Shown: one piece after another, positions 46,929 to 56,253 of the stretch
Position numbering within the stretch: position 1 is the stretch's first letter
How the letters are laid out: every line of letters begins with the position of its first letter
Source of the DNA: Nocardia blacklockiae
GTDB lineage: Bacteria > Actinomycetota > Actinomycetes > Mycobacteriales > Mycobacteriaceae
Reading direction: 5' to 3'
Assembly (NCBI RefSeq): GCF_015477355.1
Contig: NZ_JADLRJ010000008.1
Span: 248,001-312,000, forward strand
DNA: 64,000 nt
Translations under genes and position numbers: made by a program
The notes under the pieces: generated by a model
What the model saw: the letters and a program-made list of their open reading frames with translations, nothing else
Databases searched by the model: none
What the model was told of the DNA's origin: nothing

Positions 46929-47024
46929 CCGAGCGCGGCTCGTCGTTCGCCGACAGCGTTAACTTCGCCCCCTCGTCCTGCATTAGCCTGAGCAGGACAG
47001 CATCAGGACTCTAGGAGGTCGACC

Positions 47025-47252
47025 GTGGAGGTCAAGATCGGTATTTCGGACAGCCCGCGTGAGCTGGTGATCACCAGTTCGCAGACCCCGGAAGAGGTCG
47101 AGGCGCTGGTGTCCGGCGCGCTGGACGGTACCGGCGGCGTGCTGGCGCTGACCGACGAGAAGGGCCGCAAATACCTGATCCAGGCCGCCAAGGTCGCCTA
47201 CGTGGAAATCGGCACGTCGACCAGCGGCCGCGTGGGTTTCGCGGCGGTGTAA
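47025..47252 (+). CDS. DUF3107 protein (TB9.4-like)
   Basis: A 75-residue protein. It starts EVKIGISDSPRELVITSSQT, then VEALVSGALDGTGGVLALTD and DEKGRKYLIQAAKVAYVEIG, the whole DUF3107 domain. M. tuberculosis Rv3208A (TB9.4) has the same size and place. Function unknown. GTG start with AGGAGG 8 bp upstream (47012-47017). A long palindromic terminator follows. Confidence 0.9.
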   Translation: MEVKIGISDSPRELVITSSQTPEEVEALVSGALDGTGGVLALTDEKGRKYLIQAAKVAYVEIGTSTSGRVGFAAV

Positions 47253-47266
47253 TTCCCCGACAGCGA

Positions 47267-47302
47267 AAACGCGGCGAAGCGGAATTCCGCTTCGCCGCGT
47301 TT
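47267..47302. terminator. 36-bp perfect palindrome: bidirectional terminator
   Basis: Two 18-bp perfect arms meet at GGAATTCC with no unpaired loop base in the DNA. It lies 15 bp after the DUF3107 stop and 13 bp after the convergent fasR stop. TTTTT on one strand and AAAA on the other make it a terminator for both transcripts. Confidence 0.9.
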
Positions 47303-47314
47303 TTCGTCGGTGAC

Positions 47315-48007
<693 letters not shown>

Positions 48008-48124
48008 TTATGTGCACGGGTATCCCACGAACGATACCCGCACCTGGCTCACCTCGCTGATGCTCGGTGCACCATACGCGAAGTGCGGGCTACGGATGGC
48101 GCACTTCGTCGACGGCACCTCTAT

Positions 48125-48156
48125 TGGCAACTTGCCAGTAAATGCTCTACGAGAGC
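48125..48156. promoter_or_regulatory. Two adjacent palindromes in the fasR / DUF3152 divergent region
   Basis: TGGCAA-C-TTGCCA (48125-48137) and GCTCT-ACG-AGAGC (48144-48156) are perfect inverted repeats 19 bp apart (centre to centre), about 155-185 bp upstream of fasR. They are candidate operators, perhaps for autoregulation by FasR; the binding protein is unknown. Confidence 0.45.
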
Positions 48157-48247
48157 AATCTCGCACAGCCGTGAGAAATATCGCAACCCTGGGCGGCCGG
48201 AGTTGGGTTGTGACGTGCGGTCGGAGCGGTTGTGAGACGCTGGTGAA

Positions 48248-49423
48248 GTGACCGACGAACGGGGCAGATCGACCGGCGCGCGGGATTCGGGCCGCCCCGG
48301 GTCCGCCCTCACCGCGCGCGGCGACGAACCGGCGACCGGCCGCGAGATCGAGCCGGAAAGCGGGATCTTCGACCGGCACGGCCGCTACACCAGCGCGAAC
48401 AACCCCTACGGCGGCGGCTATCGCCCCGGCGACGACCACTTTCCGCACGCCTTTCCCGAGGACGGCACGGACCCCGCGCAGGAACCGCTGCGGGCCCGCT
48501 GGAACCCGACCGTGCCCGAGGAATTCAGCGGCCGGCCGCGGGCGGAACGCGAGGCGAAGAAGCGGGGCGTGCTCGGCCGCTTCGTCTCCACCTACGGCTG
48601 GCGGGCCTACGCGCTGCCGGTGCTGCTGGTGATCACGGTGCTGGTGGTGGTGGATGCTGTCAAGGGGGGTGGCGACGCGGTCGGTGCGGGCGGCCCCGGA
48701 CTCGGGCGGCTCAGCCAGCACGACGACAAGGCCGGCATCATCGGCGCGCCGCCGAAGGGAGACGGCAAGTTCTCCGCCGAACTGTCCACCGGCGCGCTGC
48801 CCGACGGCGGCAGGTTCGCCGAAACAGGCACCGGCTCCTGGCATCTCGTGCGCGGCACCTCCGCACAGGTGGGCGCGGCGCAGGGACATCTGTTCAGTTA
48901 CACGGTCGAGGTCGAGGACGGCGTGGACACCGCCGCGCTCGGCGGCGACGAGGCGGTGGCGCGGATGGTCGAGGCGACCCTCGCCAATCCCAAGAGCTGG
49001 ACCCACGATCCCAAATTCGGCTTCCGCCGCATCGACTCGGGCGAGCCCGACTTCCGGATCTCGCTCACCTCGCGGCAGACCACGAAAACCGCGTGCGGCT
49101 TCGAGATCCCCCTCGATTCCTCGTGCTACAACGCCGACCTCGGCCGGGTGGTGCTCTCGGAGGTGCGCTGGGTGCGCGGGGCGTCGGCCTTCGAGGGCGA
49201 TATCGGCTCGTATCGGCAGTACCAGATCAACCACGAGGTCGGGCACGCCATCGGCTATCACGAACACCAGCCGTGCGAGACCGACGGCGGGCTGGCGCCG
49301 GTGATGATGCAGCAGACCTTCGGCACCCGCAACAACGACATCGCCGCGCTCGATCCGCAGGGCGTGGTGCCGATGGACGGCAAGAAATGCCGGTTCAACC
49401 CCTGGCCGTACCCGCGCGGCTGA
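48248..49423 (+). CDS. DUF3152 protein with zinc-metalloprotease-like motif
   Basis: A 391-residue single-pass membrane protein. The N-terminal cytoplasmic 115 residues are Arg/Gly-rich, then one helix (YALPVLLVITVLVVVDAV, about 120-137). The extracellular domain ends with NHEVGHAIGYHEHQPC (about residues 327-342), an HExxHxxG zincin motif, followed by MMQQTF (a Met as in the metzincin turn). In M. tuberculosis the homologue is Rv3207c. A secreted metalloprotease function is inferred from the motif only. GTG at 48248. Confidence 0.85.
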   Translation: MTDERGRSTGARDSGRPGSALTARGDEPATGREIEPESGIFDRHGRYTSANNPYGGGYRPGDDHFPHAFPEDGTDPAQEPLRARWNPTVPEEFSGRPRAEREAKKRGVLGRFVSTYGWRAYALPVLLVITVLVVVDAVKGGGDAVGAGGPGLGRLSQHDDKAGIIGAPPKGDGKFSAELSTGALPDGGRFAETGTGSWHLVRGTSAQVGAAQGHLFSYTVEVEDGVDTAALGGDEAVARMVEATLANPKSWTHDPKFGFRRIDSGEPDFRISLTSRQTTKTACGFEIPLDSSCYNADLGRVVLSEVRWVRGASAFEGDIGSYRQYQINHEVGHAIGYHEHQPCETDGGLAPVMMQQTFGTRNNDIAALDPQGVVPMDGKKCRFNPWPYPRG

Positions 49424-49520
49424 GGAGGCGGCCGGTACGGCACGATGGACGGGGAAGAACGGTCCGATTCGCGGTGTTGCACGGGTGTAATCGGCGAATT
49501 CGATTCGAGGAGTCCAGGAC

Positions 49521-50705
49521 GTGTCATCACCACAATCCCTGCCGCCATTGGTCGAGCCGGCTGCGGAGCTGACCAAGGATGAGGTCGCCCGCTACAGCCG
49601 CCATCTGATCATTCCGGATCTGGGCGTGGATGGTCAGAAACGACTGAAGAATGCCAAGGTGCTCGTGATCGGCGCGGGCGGCCTCGGTTCGCCGGCGCTG
49701 CTGTATCTGGCCGCGGCCGGAGTGGGCACGCTGGGCATCGTGGAGTTCGACGAGGTCGACGCGTCGAATCTGCAGCGCCAGATCATTCACGGTGAATCCG
49801 ATATCGGCCGCAGCAAGGCCGACAGCGCGCGCGATTCGATTCTCGAGATCAATTCGGGAATCGACGTGCGGCTGCACAAGATTCGGCTGGAGCCGGAGAA
49901 CGCGGTGGAGCTGTTCGCCGAATACGACCTGATCGTCGACGGCACCGACAACTTCGCGACCCGGTATCTGGTCAACGACGCCGCGGTGCTGGCGGGCAAG
50001 CCCTACGTCTGGGGTTCGATCTACCGCTTCGAGGGCCAGGTGTCGGTGTTCTGGGAGGACGCCCCCGACGGCCGCGGCATCAACTACCGCGACCTGTACC
50101 CGGAGGCCCCGCCGCCGGGCATGGTGCCCTCCTGCGCCGAGGGCGGCGTACTGGGCGTGCTGTGCGCCTCGATCGGCTCGATCATGGTGACCGAGGCGAT
50201 CAAACTGATCACCGGCATCGGCGAGACCCTGCTCGGCCGGCTGATGGTCTACGACGCACTGGACATGAACTACCGGACGATCAAGCTGCGCCGCGATCCC
50301 GAACGGCAGCCGATCACCGAGCTGATCGACTACGACGCGTTCTGCGGCGTGGTGTCGGAGGAGGGGCAGGCCGCCGCGGCCGGCTCGACCGTCACCGCGC
50401 GCGAACTCAAGGAGATGCTCGACGCGGGCAAGGACGTCGCGATCGTGGACGTCCGGGAGCCGGTGGAGTGGGACATCGTGCGCATCGAGGGCGCGACGCT
50501 GGTGCCCAAGGACCGCATCCTGTCCGGCGAGGCGCTGGCCGAACTGCCGCAGAACCGCCCGATCGTGCTGCACTGCAAGACCGGCATCCGCTCGGCCGAG
50601 GCGCTGGCGGCGCTGAAGAACGCCGGTTTCTCCGACGCCACCCACCTGCAGGGCGGAATCATCGCCTGGGCCAACCAGATCGACCCCAGCCTGCCCGTGT
50701 ACTGA
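49521..50705 (+). CDS. moeZ: Adenylyltransferase/sulfurtransferase MoeZ
   Basis: A 394-residue two-domain protein. Residues 30-260 form a ThiF/MoeB E1-like domain with VIGAGGLGSPALLYLAAAG and DGTDNFATRYLVNDA; residues 290-394 form a rhodanese domain with the catalytic Cys in VLHCKTGIRSAEAL. It activates the C-terminal Gly-Gly of sulfur carriers (for molybdopterin, thiazole or cysteine synthesis) and transfers sulfur. No zinc-ribbon Cys pair is evident, typical of actinobacterial MoeZ. GTG start. The M. tuberculosis homologue is Rv3206c. Confidence 0.93.
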   Translation: MSSPQSLPPLVEPAAELTKDEVARYSRHLIIPDLGVDGQKRLKNAKVLVIGAGGLGSPALLYLAAAGVGTLGIVEFDEVDASNLQRQIIHGESDIGRSKADSARDSILEINSGIDVRLHKIRLEPENAVELFAEYDLIVDGTDNFATRYLVNDAAVLAGKPYVWGSIYRFEGQVSVFWEDAPDGRGINYRDLYPEAPPPGMVPSCAEGGVLGVLCASIGSIMVTEAIKLITGIGETLLGRLMVYDALDMNYRTIKLRRDPERQPITELIDYDAFCGVVSEEGQAAAAGSTVTARELKEMLDAGKDVAIVDVREPVEWDIVRIEGATLVPKDRILSGEALAELPQNRPIVLHCKTGIRSAEALAALKNAGFSDATHLQGGIIAWANQIDPSLPVY

Positions 50706-51039
50706 CCCGAACTCGCGCGTCTCGTCGGATCGCGGGCAGGGGAATGATCTCCGTGCCCGCTTCCCGCGCCTGAGAACCGGCCGGTACGAAAGGTCGTTAT
50801 CGCGTATATTTTGCCCTGCGTACCAACGGAATTCGGATGTGGACGGCAACTCGCCGGGTGCGGCCGAGCGGTAACCGGGCAATTGCGCAGGACCTGTCAC
50901 GACGTCCCGCGGCACCTGCCCGTGCGGCCTGACACGCGAAGAGGCGGGTTGGCAACGCGGAGAGGCGGGTTAGCTCGTGCTGATCGCTACCTCGGCGCGG
51001 CTTCCTGGGTGGACAACGGTCCGGGAGTACGGTACGGCC

Positions 51040-51891
51040 GTGACTTCTGTGGAACCTCCCGAGCATGTTCGGGCCACGTTCGGTCTTCGCGAGGTGACGC
51101 CGGTCGCGCTCGGCGACTGGGACGGCGGATGGCGCTGCGGTGACGTGGTGCTGTCCCCGGTGGCCGACCACGCCCGCGCCGCCTGGTCGGCGAAGGTGCG
51201 GGAGACGCTGCAGGTCGACGGCCTGCGACTGGCCCGGCCGGTGCGCGGCACCGACGGGCGCTACGTCGTCTCGGGCTGGCGCGCGGACACGTTCCTGGAA
51301 GGCACACCCGAACCGCGGCACGACGAAGTGGTGTCGGTGTCGCTGCGACTACATCAGGCCACGGCGACACTGGAGCGCCCGCGGTTCCTGATTCAGCAGC
51401 CGATCGCGCCCTGGGTGGACGTCGACGTGTTCGTCGCCGCGGACCGGGCCGCGTGGGAGCCGGTGCCGCTGCGCAGCCTCAAGGTGGGCGGGATGCTGCC
51501 CGCCACCTCGCCCGACGGGCGGCGGAGCCTGGAGTTGCTCACCCAGCTCGCCACCCTGCGCAAGCCCGTGCACACCCCGGCCCAGCTCGTGCACGGCGAC
51601 CTGTTCGGCACCGTGCTGTTCGCGGGGACTCTCACGCCGGGCCTCACCGATCTCACGCCATACTGGCGACCGGCGCCGTGGGCGGCGGGCGTGATCGTGG
51701 TCGACGCGCTGTCCTGGGGCGGTGCCGACGATGGGCTGATCCAACGCTGGTCGGATCTACCCGAATGGCCGCAGATGGTGTTGCGGGCGGTCATGTTTCG
51801 GCTCGCGGTCCACGCGCTGCACCCGCGTTCCACGCCGGAGGCGTTCCCGGGACTCGCGCGCACGGCCGATATGACGCGCATGCTGCTCTGA
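51040..51891 (+). CDS. TIGR02569 family protein (Rv3205c-like)
   Basis: A 283-residue actinobacterial protein with a kinase-like look: RYVVSGWRADTFLEGTPEPR, HQATATLERPRFLIQQPIAP and QLVHGDLFGTVLFAGTLTPG (about 175-195), the last resembling the catalytic HxDxxxxN loop of aminoglycoside phosphotransferases, though the Asn is missing (HGDLFGT). Function unknown. GTG at 51040 is in agreement with relatives; the 50977 start adds no conserved residues. It is the last gene that keeps the M. tuberculosis order. Confidence 0.82.
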   Translation: MTSVEPPEHVRATFGLREVTPVALGDWDGGWRCGDVVLSPVADHARAAWSAKVRETLQVDGLRLARPVRGTDGRYVVSGWRADTFLEGTPEPRHDEVVSVSLRLHQATATLERPRFLIQQPIAPWVDVDVFVAADRAAWEPVPLRSLKVGGMLPATSPDGRRSLELLTQLATLRKPVHTPAQLVHGDLFGTVLFAGTLTPGLTDLTPYWRPAPWAAGVIVVDALSWGGADDGLIQRWSDLPEWPQMVLRAVMFRLAVHALHPRSTPEAFPGLARTADMTRMLL

Positions 51892-51912
51892 GCGAGTCGG
51901 CACGAGCGGAAA

Positions 51913-52085
51913 TCCTTGGGACGCAGCCGTAATGGCCCTTGGGGCACAGCCCGGCAGCGGCCTTGTGCGCAGAGCCGTGACGTCTCTGGCGCACAGCCCG
52001 GTAGTGGCCTTCTGCGCAGAGTCGTTACGTCTGACGCACAGCTCGGTAGTGGCCCTTCAGCGCATTTCTGGCGCACAGCGCCGTG
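51913..52085. repeat. Imperfect tandem repeat of about 47 bp in a gene-free gap
   Basis: Three to four decayed copies share GCGCACAGCCCGGTAGTGG and a following CTTCTGCGCAGAG. The best two copies are about 46-47 bp apart. The 356-bp gap between the TIGR02569 and narK stops otherwise contains no gene or clear terminator. Confidence 0.7.
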
Positions 52086-52247
52086 AGGCTGAGCATGCGG
52101 GGGAGACAAGCGGGTGGGCACGGACGCCGACGGCAGGGGGGACGACGGCGACCGTGCCCGGGGGGATCCGGCTTGGTCAGGGCCGGATCGGTCGGTGGCA
52201 CAGAGCGTTACCCGCTTACTTGATCATCTGTTCGGGAACGCGAAGCG

Positions 52248-53732
52248 TTACACATGCGCGTAGGCCAGTGACGGCGCCCGCCGCACCGCGAACGACGACC
52301 GCAGATAGCACCACCACGTCAGCGCGCCCATCGCCAGGAACGCCACCGCGTAGGCCCAGAAGGCCGGCGACATGCTGCCGAAGTGGTTGTTGGACAGGCG
52401 CAGTGCCTGTTGCAGCACCCAGCCGCCGGACGCGCCCACCGCGCCGATCACCCCGATCGCCGCGCCCGCCTGGCGCTTCGCCGAGATCATCGCCGCCGCG
52501 GTGTCCTCGCCCGCCTCGCTGGCGCGGCGCTTGGACTCGGCGATGAAGATCGACGGGATCATCCGGTAGGTCGAGCCGTTGCCGACCCCGCTGAGCACGA
52601 ACAGCAGCAGGAACGAGATCAGGTACAGCGGAAAGCTTTTCGCCGACAGCGCGGCCATGATCAGCACCGTCGACACCGCCATTCCGGCGAACACGTAGAA
52701 CGTGATGCGGCCGCCGGTCAGCCGGTCGGAGATCCAGCCGCCGAACGGCCGGCTCATCGAGCCCACCAGCGCGCCGAGGAAGGCCAGGTTGCCGATCGTG
52801 CTCATCCAGCCGATCTTGGCCAGGTCGGGGAAGTTGGCCTTGAGCAGGGTCGGGAAGGCGAAGGAGAAGCCGATGAACGAGCCGAAGGTGCCGACGTAGA
52901 GCACCGCCATCACCCAGGTGTGCGGGTTGGTCAGCGCCAGGCGGTAGGACCGGCCGTCGGCCTTGGCCCCGGTGATCGAGTCCATGTAGCGCAGCGCGCC
53001 GACCATCGCGACCAGGATGAACGGAATCCACATCAGGGTGGCGAGGGTGATGCCGAAGCGGTAGCCGCCCGCGTCCTTGGCCATCAGGTGGGTGCCCAGC
53101 GTGATGATCAGCGGGACGAACAATTGTGTCTGTGCCACACCGAGATTGCCGCCCGCCGCGTTGATGCCCAGGGCCGCGCCCTTCTTGCCCTCGGGGAAGA
53201 AGAAGTTGATGTTGGCCATCGACGACGAGAAGTTGCCGCCGCCGACGCCGGCCAGCGCGGCCAGCAGCATGAACACCCAGAACGGCGTGCCCGGCTGGTT
53301 GACGAACCACGCCAGCCCCAGCGTCGGCAGCAGCAGCATGCCGGCGCTGAACACGGTGAACGCCCGGCCGCCGAAGCGCGGGATGGCGAAGGTGTAGGGA
53401 ATCCGCAGCGCCGCGCCGACCAGCGTCGGGGTGGAGGTCAGCAGCAGCGAATTGCCCACGGCGACCGGATCGCCCTTGCCGAGCCCGGCCAGGAAGTCGA
53501 AGCCGGCCGGGCCCATCGCGGTGACCACGCTGGCCCACAGCACCCAGATGCTGAAGCCGAGGTTCTCGGCGAACACCGAGAACAGCAGATTCTTGCGCGC
53601 GGTGCGCTTTCCCCCACTCTCCCAGAAGGTTTCGTTGTCCGGTTCCCAGTGCTCCAGCCAGCGCCCGCGGGTCTGATGCTGGAAGACGGCTGCGTCCGGC
53701 TCGGTGCGCACACCGGCGTCGGTGGTGGTCAT
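52248..53732 (-). CDS. narK: Nitrate/nitrite transporter NarK family (first copy)
   Basis: A 494-residue MFS transporter with 12 predicted helices. It has the N-terminal WEPDNETFWESGGKRTARKN and the nitrate signatures GVGGGNFSSSMANINFFFPE (about 165-184) and GVGNGSTYRMIPSIF (about 390-404). These identify the NarK/NasA family that exchanges or imports nitrate and nitrite. The start is ATG. It points away from the GntR gene and lies about 3.5 kb from a second NarK, which differs clearly in sequence. Confidence 0.9.
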   Translation of the reverse strand: MTTTDAGVRTEPDAAVFQHQTRGRWLEHWEPDNETFWESGGKRTARKNLLFSVFAENLGFSIWVLWASVVTAMGPAGFDFLAGLGKGDPVAVGNSLLLTSTPTLVGAALRIPYTFAIPRFGGRAFTVFSAGMLLLPTLGLAWFVNQPGTPFWVFMLLAALAGVGGGNFSSSMANINFFFPEGKKGAALGINAAGGNLGVAQTQLFVPLIITLGTHLMAKDAGGYRFGITLATLMWIPFILVAMVGALRYMDSITGAKADGRSYRLALTNPHTWVMAVLYVGTFGSFIGFSFAFPTLLKANFPDLAKIGWMSTIGNLAFLGALVGSMSRPFGGWISDRLTGGRITFYVFAGMAVSTVLIMAALSAKSFPLYLISFLLLFVLSGVGNGSTYRMIPSIFIAESKRRASEAGEDTAAAMISAKRQAGAAIGVIGAVGASGGWVLQQALRLSNNHFGSMSPAFWAYAVAFLAMGALTWWCYLRSSFAVRRAPSLAYAHV

Positions 53733-53909
53733 CGGCGCTTCCTCTCACGAAGGGCGACCGCCCTCGTCGTGGCGTCCCGGCCGCGTGCACGGCGGGACCA
53801 CCTGCGGTCGCGACCACCGTACGAATGTGGCGTTACGCACACGTCGCGCGAGATGACGGGCCGGGCAAATCACGCTCACCCGTGCCCCGACGCCGCGGTG
53901 ACGACTCGT
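53733..53909. promoter_or_regulatory. narK upstream region
   Basis: A 177-bp gap holding the narK promoter and the end of the GntR transcript. No clean GlnR box or other operator was found by eye; GTTAC-GCACAC-GTCGC at 53832-53847 only half matches. Confidence 0.35.
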
Positions 53910-54578
53910 TTACTTGTCCGGATACTCGGCGAGGAGGGAGCCGAGGAAACAGTTGGCGGCCCGCGCCGCGCGCTCGGGGTCGCCCTCGATCACCGCGTGC
54001 ACCAGCTCGGCGTGCTCGGCGTGGAAGGTGTCGCCGGATTTCGCTGTGCGACTGCGGATTCCCTCTTCGATCACCGGCAGCAGCGAATCGTAGAACTCCA
54101 GATACACCGCGTTGTGGCTCGCCACCACGATAGCCCGGTGCAGCTCCACGTCGGCCTCGATGGCTCCCGGATTGTCCTCGTCCCAGGCCTGTCGGCGTTC
54201 TTCCAGCAAGCGCAGCATATTGGCGATGTCGGTGTCGTCGCGGCGCTGCGCGGCCAGTCGCGCGGCCTGCGTATCCAGGGCCTGCCGCAGCTCGAGGATG
54301 TCGCGCTCGACGGCGTCGGCGAAGTATTTCGCCAGGGTGCCGCCCAGGTCGGAGGTGGCGATCACGTAGGTTCCGGAACCTTGGCGACGCTCCAGCATCC
54401 CGGCGTGCACGAGCGCCTGCACGGCCTCGCGCACCGTGTTGCGGCCGGTGCCGGTGAGCTCGGTCAGCTCCGGCTCGGTGGGGATGCGGGAGCCGACGGG
54501 CCAACGGCCGGAACGGATTTCGGCACGCAGCTGCTCGGTCACCTGAGCGATGAGACTGGTGCGACGGACGGGCTGCAC
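53910..54578 (-). CDS. GntR-family regulator (FadR/FCD subfamily)
   Basis: A 222-residue regulator. The winged helix spans about residues 5-72 with GSRIPTEPELTELTGTGRNT and VREAVQALVHAGMLERRQGSG; the FCD ligand domain follows with RDILELRQALDTQAARLAAQ, DVELHRAIVVASHN and HAEHAELVHAVIEGD, whose Asp/His residues bind a metal. Ligands are usually small carboxylates. It is divergent from a CynX-type transporter, and a palindrome between them is the likely operator. GTG at 54578 has a TACTCT 7 bp upstream, so the mRNA may be leaderless; a GTG at 54602 is possible. Confidence 0.87.
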   Translation of the reverse strand: MQPVRRTSLIAQVTEQLRAEIRSGRWPVGSRIPTEPELTELTGTGRNTVREAVQALVHAGMLERRQGSGTYVIATSDLGGTLAKYFADAVERDILELRQALDTQAARLAAQRRDDTDIANMLRLLEERRQAWDEDNPGAIEADVELHRAIVVASHNAVYLEFYDSLLPVIEEGIRSRTAKSGDTFHAEHAELVHAVIEGDPERAARAANCFLGSLLAEYPDK

Positions 54579-54623
54579 GCAGAACAGAGTACCCCTGCTC
54601 ACATTCTTTGCGTCCGATCATCC

Positions 54624-54638
54624 AATCATCCTATGATT
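54624..54638. promoter_or_regulatory. Palindrome AATCAT-CCT-ATGATT, probable GntR operator
   Basis: A perfect 15-bp inverted repeat between the divergent GntR and CynX-like genes, 5 bp before the transporter start. An overlapping ATCATCCAATCATCC direct repeat makes the site denser. The GntR protein is the natural candidate to bind it. Confidence 0.6.
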
Positions 54639-54643
54639 TTTAC

Positions 54644-55882
54644 GTGACGGTAACCGTTGAGCACACCACGGCCGAGGTCCGGCGCCGCCGCTCGTTGATC
54701 GAGGGGCGGCTGCTCGTGTTCGCCGCCATCCTCATGTCGGCGTTCACGCTGCGGCTCGCGGTCACCGCCTTCACCCCGCTGGCCGAGCGGATCGGCGCCG
54801 ATATCGGCTACTCGACGGCCGTCGTCGGCGTATTCGGGATGATCCCCACCGCCATGTTCGCCTTCGCCGGGGTGCTGACGCCGATCTTCGTGCGCCGGCT
54901 CGGCCTCGAGCGCACCGCGCTGGTGGCGATGCTGATGGCCGGCGTGGGACAGCTGGCCCGCGCGGCCGTGCCCGACACCTGGGAGCTGCTGGTGCTCTCG
55001 GCGCTGGCGCTGGCCGGGATGGGCATCGGCAACGTGGTGATTCCGCCGCTGGTCAAGCGGTACTTCGCCGATCACCTGGCGGTGCTGAGCTCGCTCTACA
55101 TCACCATGGTGCAGCTGGGCACGGTGCTGCCGGCGCTGATCGCGGTGCCGGTCGCCGACGCGGCGGGCTGGCGGGTGTCGCTCGGACTGTGGTCGCTGGT
55201 GGGCTTCGCGGCCGCGCTGCCGTGGCTGGGCGTGCTGCGCGGGCGTCGCGGGCACGATCAGGCCGACCGCACCGCGCTGCCGGCCGAGGCGCGGCCCGCC
55301 GGGGCCAAGGTGTGGCGCTCGCCGGTGGCGTGGGGCATGGCCGGAATGTTCGGCATGACCTCGCTGAGTACCTACGCCATGTTCACCTGGCTGCCCAAGA
55401 TCCTGTCCGACGCCGGCGCGTCCGCGGCGTTCGGCGGCACCATGGTCGGCGTCTTCGCGATGATCGGTCTGGTCGCCGCGCTCGGCGCCCCGAGTGTGAC
55501 GGCGCGCGTGCGCAATCCGTTCCCGGTCGTGATCGCCTGTGCCGTCTGCTTTTTCGTCGCCTTCGCGGGTCTGCTGACCGCGCCGATGGCCGCGCCGTGG
55601 CTGTGGGTGGTGCTGCTGGGCCTGGGGCCGAGCACCTTCCCGATGGCGCTGACCCTGATCAATCTGCGCACTCGCACGCAGGCCGGCTCGGCCGCGCTGT
55701 CGGGGTTCACCCAGGGCGTCGGCTACCTGGTCGCCTGCGTGGGGCCGCTGCTGTTCGGCGTGCTGCACGACGTGACCGGCGGCTGGGGCGCGCCGTTCGC
55801 GCTGTTGTCGGTGGCGGTGCTGGTGCTGCTGACCGGGGCGTGGCAGGCGTGCAAGCCCCGCATGCTGGAAGACACCTGGTGA
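54644..55882 (+). CDS. MFS transporter, CynX/NimT family
   Basis: A 412-residue transporter with 12 predicted helices. It begins RRRRSLIEGRLLVFAAILMS and has the CynX-like features PLAERIGADIGYSTAVVGV, GMGIGNVVIPPLVKRYF and TLINLRTRTQAGSAALSGF. CynX exports or imports cyanate; relatives carry nitroimidazoles or other small anions, so the true substrate is unknown. GTG at 54644 is preferred to the TTG at 54608 because that TTG lies upstream of the operator. Confidence 0.85.
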   Translation: MTVTVEHTTAEVRRRRSLIEGRLLVFAAILMSAFTLRLAVTAFTPLAERIGADIGYSTAVVGVFGMIPTAMFAFAGVLTPIFVRRLGLERTALVAMLMAGVGQLARAAVPDTWELLVLSALALAGMGIGNVVIPPLVKRYFADHLAVLSSLYITMVQLGTVLPALIAVPVADAAGWRVSLGLWSLVGFAAALPWLGVLRGRRGHDQADRTALPAEARPAGAKVWRSPVAWGMAGMFGMTSLSTYAMFTWLPKILSDAGASAAFGGTMVGVFAMIGLVAALGAPSVTARVRNPFPVVIACAVCFFVAFAGLLTAPMAAPWLWVVLLGLGPSTFPMALTLINLRTRTQAGSAALSGFTQGVGYLVACVGPLLFGVLHDVTGGWGAPFALLSVAVLVLLTGAWQACKPRMLEDTW

Positions 55883-55997
55883 GGCTCCCGGCATCCCGGC
55901 GAAAAGCGTGCCGGGATGCCGGGAATGGGGAGTCGCGGGATGGTGGGGCGGTGCGCGCCGCGAATTCACCGTAGGACTTGCCGTGCGGTGAGGTGTG

Positions 55998-56013
55998 GGC
56001 CAATATGTTGGCC
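55998..56013. promoter_or_regulatory. Palindrome GGCCAA-TATG-TTGGCC
   Basis: A perfect inverted repeat that shares GGCCAA with two direct repeats (55993-56003 and 56035-56045) spaced 42 bp apart. The arrangement resembles cooperative binding of a dimeric regulator. The regulator is unknown. Confidence 0.5.
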
Positions 56014-56097
56014 ATCGGGTGTGAGTGTGGGCCAAAACACTTGCCGCCGTTGACCTCACCGATCCGTCGGCGTCGGGTGGGCGCTTTTTGACGCGCC

Positions 56098-56124
56098 GAA
56101 ACCGTTGTGTCACACGGACGAAAC
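56098..56124 (+). promoter_or_regulatory. GlnR-type nitrogen box upstream of narK-nirBD
   Basis: GAAAC-N6-GTCAC-N6-GAAAC. The last two parts fit the actinobacterial GlnR consensus GTnAC-N6-GAAAC exactly, and the preceding GAAAC continues the 11-bp spacing. It is 130 bp before the narK GTG. GlnR activates nitrate and nitrite assimilation genes in streptomycetes and mycobacteria under nitrogen limitation. Confidence 0.65.
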
Positions 56125-56253
56125 AATCGGCCGGTTCTCACGGGCACCCCCCGATATTCGTGAGCAACCGTTGATTTGACGGTCATTTCGCGCAGCATCG
56201 GCGCAATACCCGTTTCCTACCTTGGGGCCATCCCGGATTTCAGGAGGCCTTTG

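Larger units (their letters stand above)
55883..56253. other. 371-bp control region upstream of the narK-nirBD operon
   Basis: It contains a repeat-like GCGTGCCGGGATG stretch near 55907, a 16-bp palindrome at 55998, two copies of GTGTGGGCCAA at 55993 and 56035 (42 bp apart, four helical turns), and a GlnR-type box at 56098. No gene is predicted. Confidence 0.6.

Noticed and set aside
52383-54647. 754-codon frame opposite narK and the GntR gene
   Set aside because: Arg/Asp/Gly-rich shadow that spans two real genes and a promoter region.
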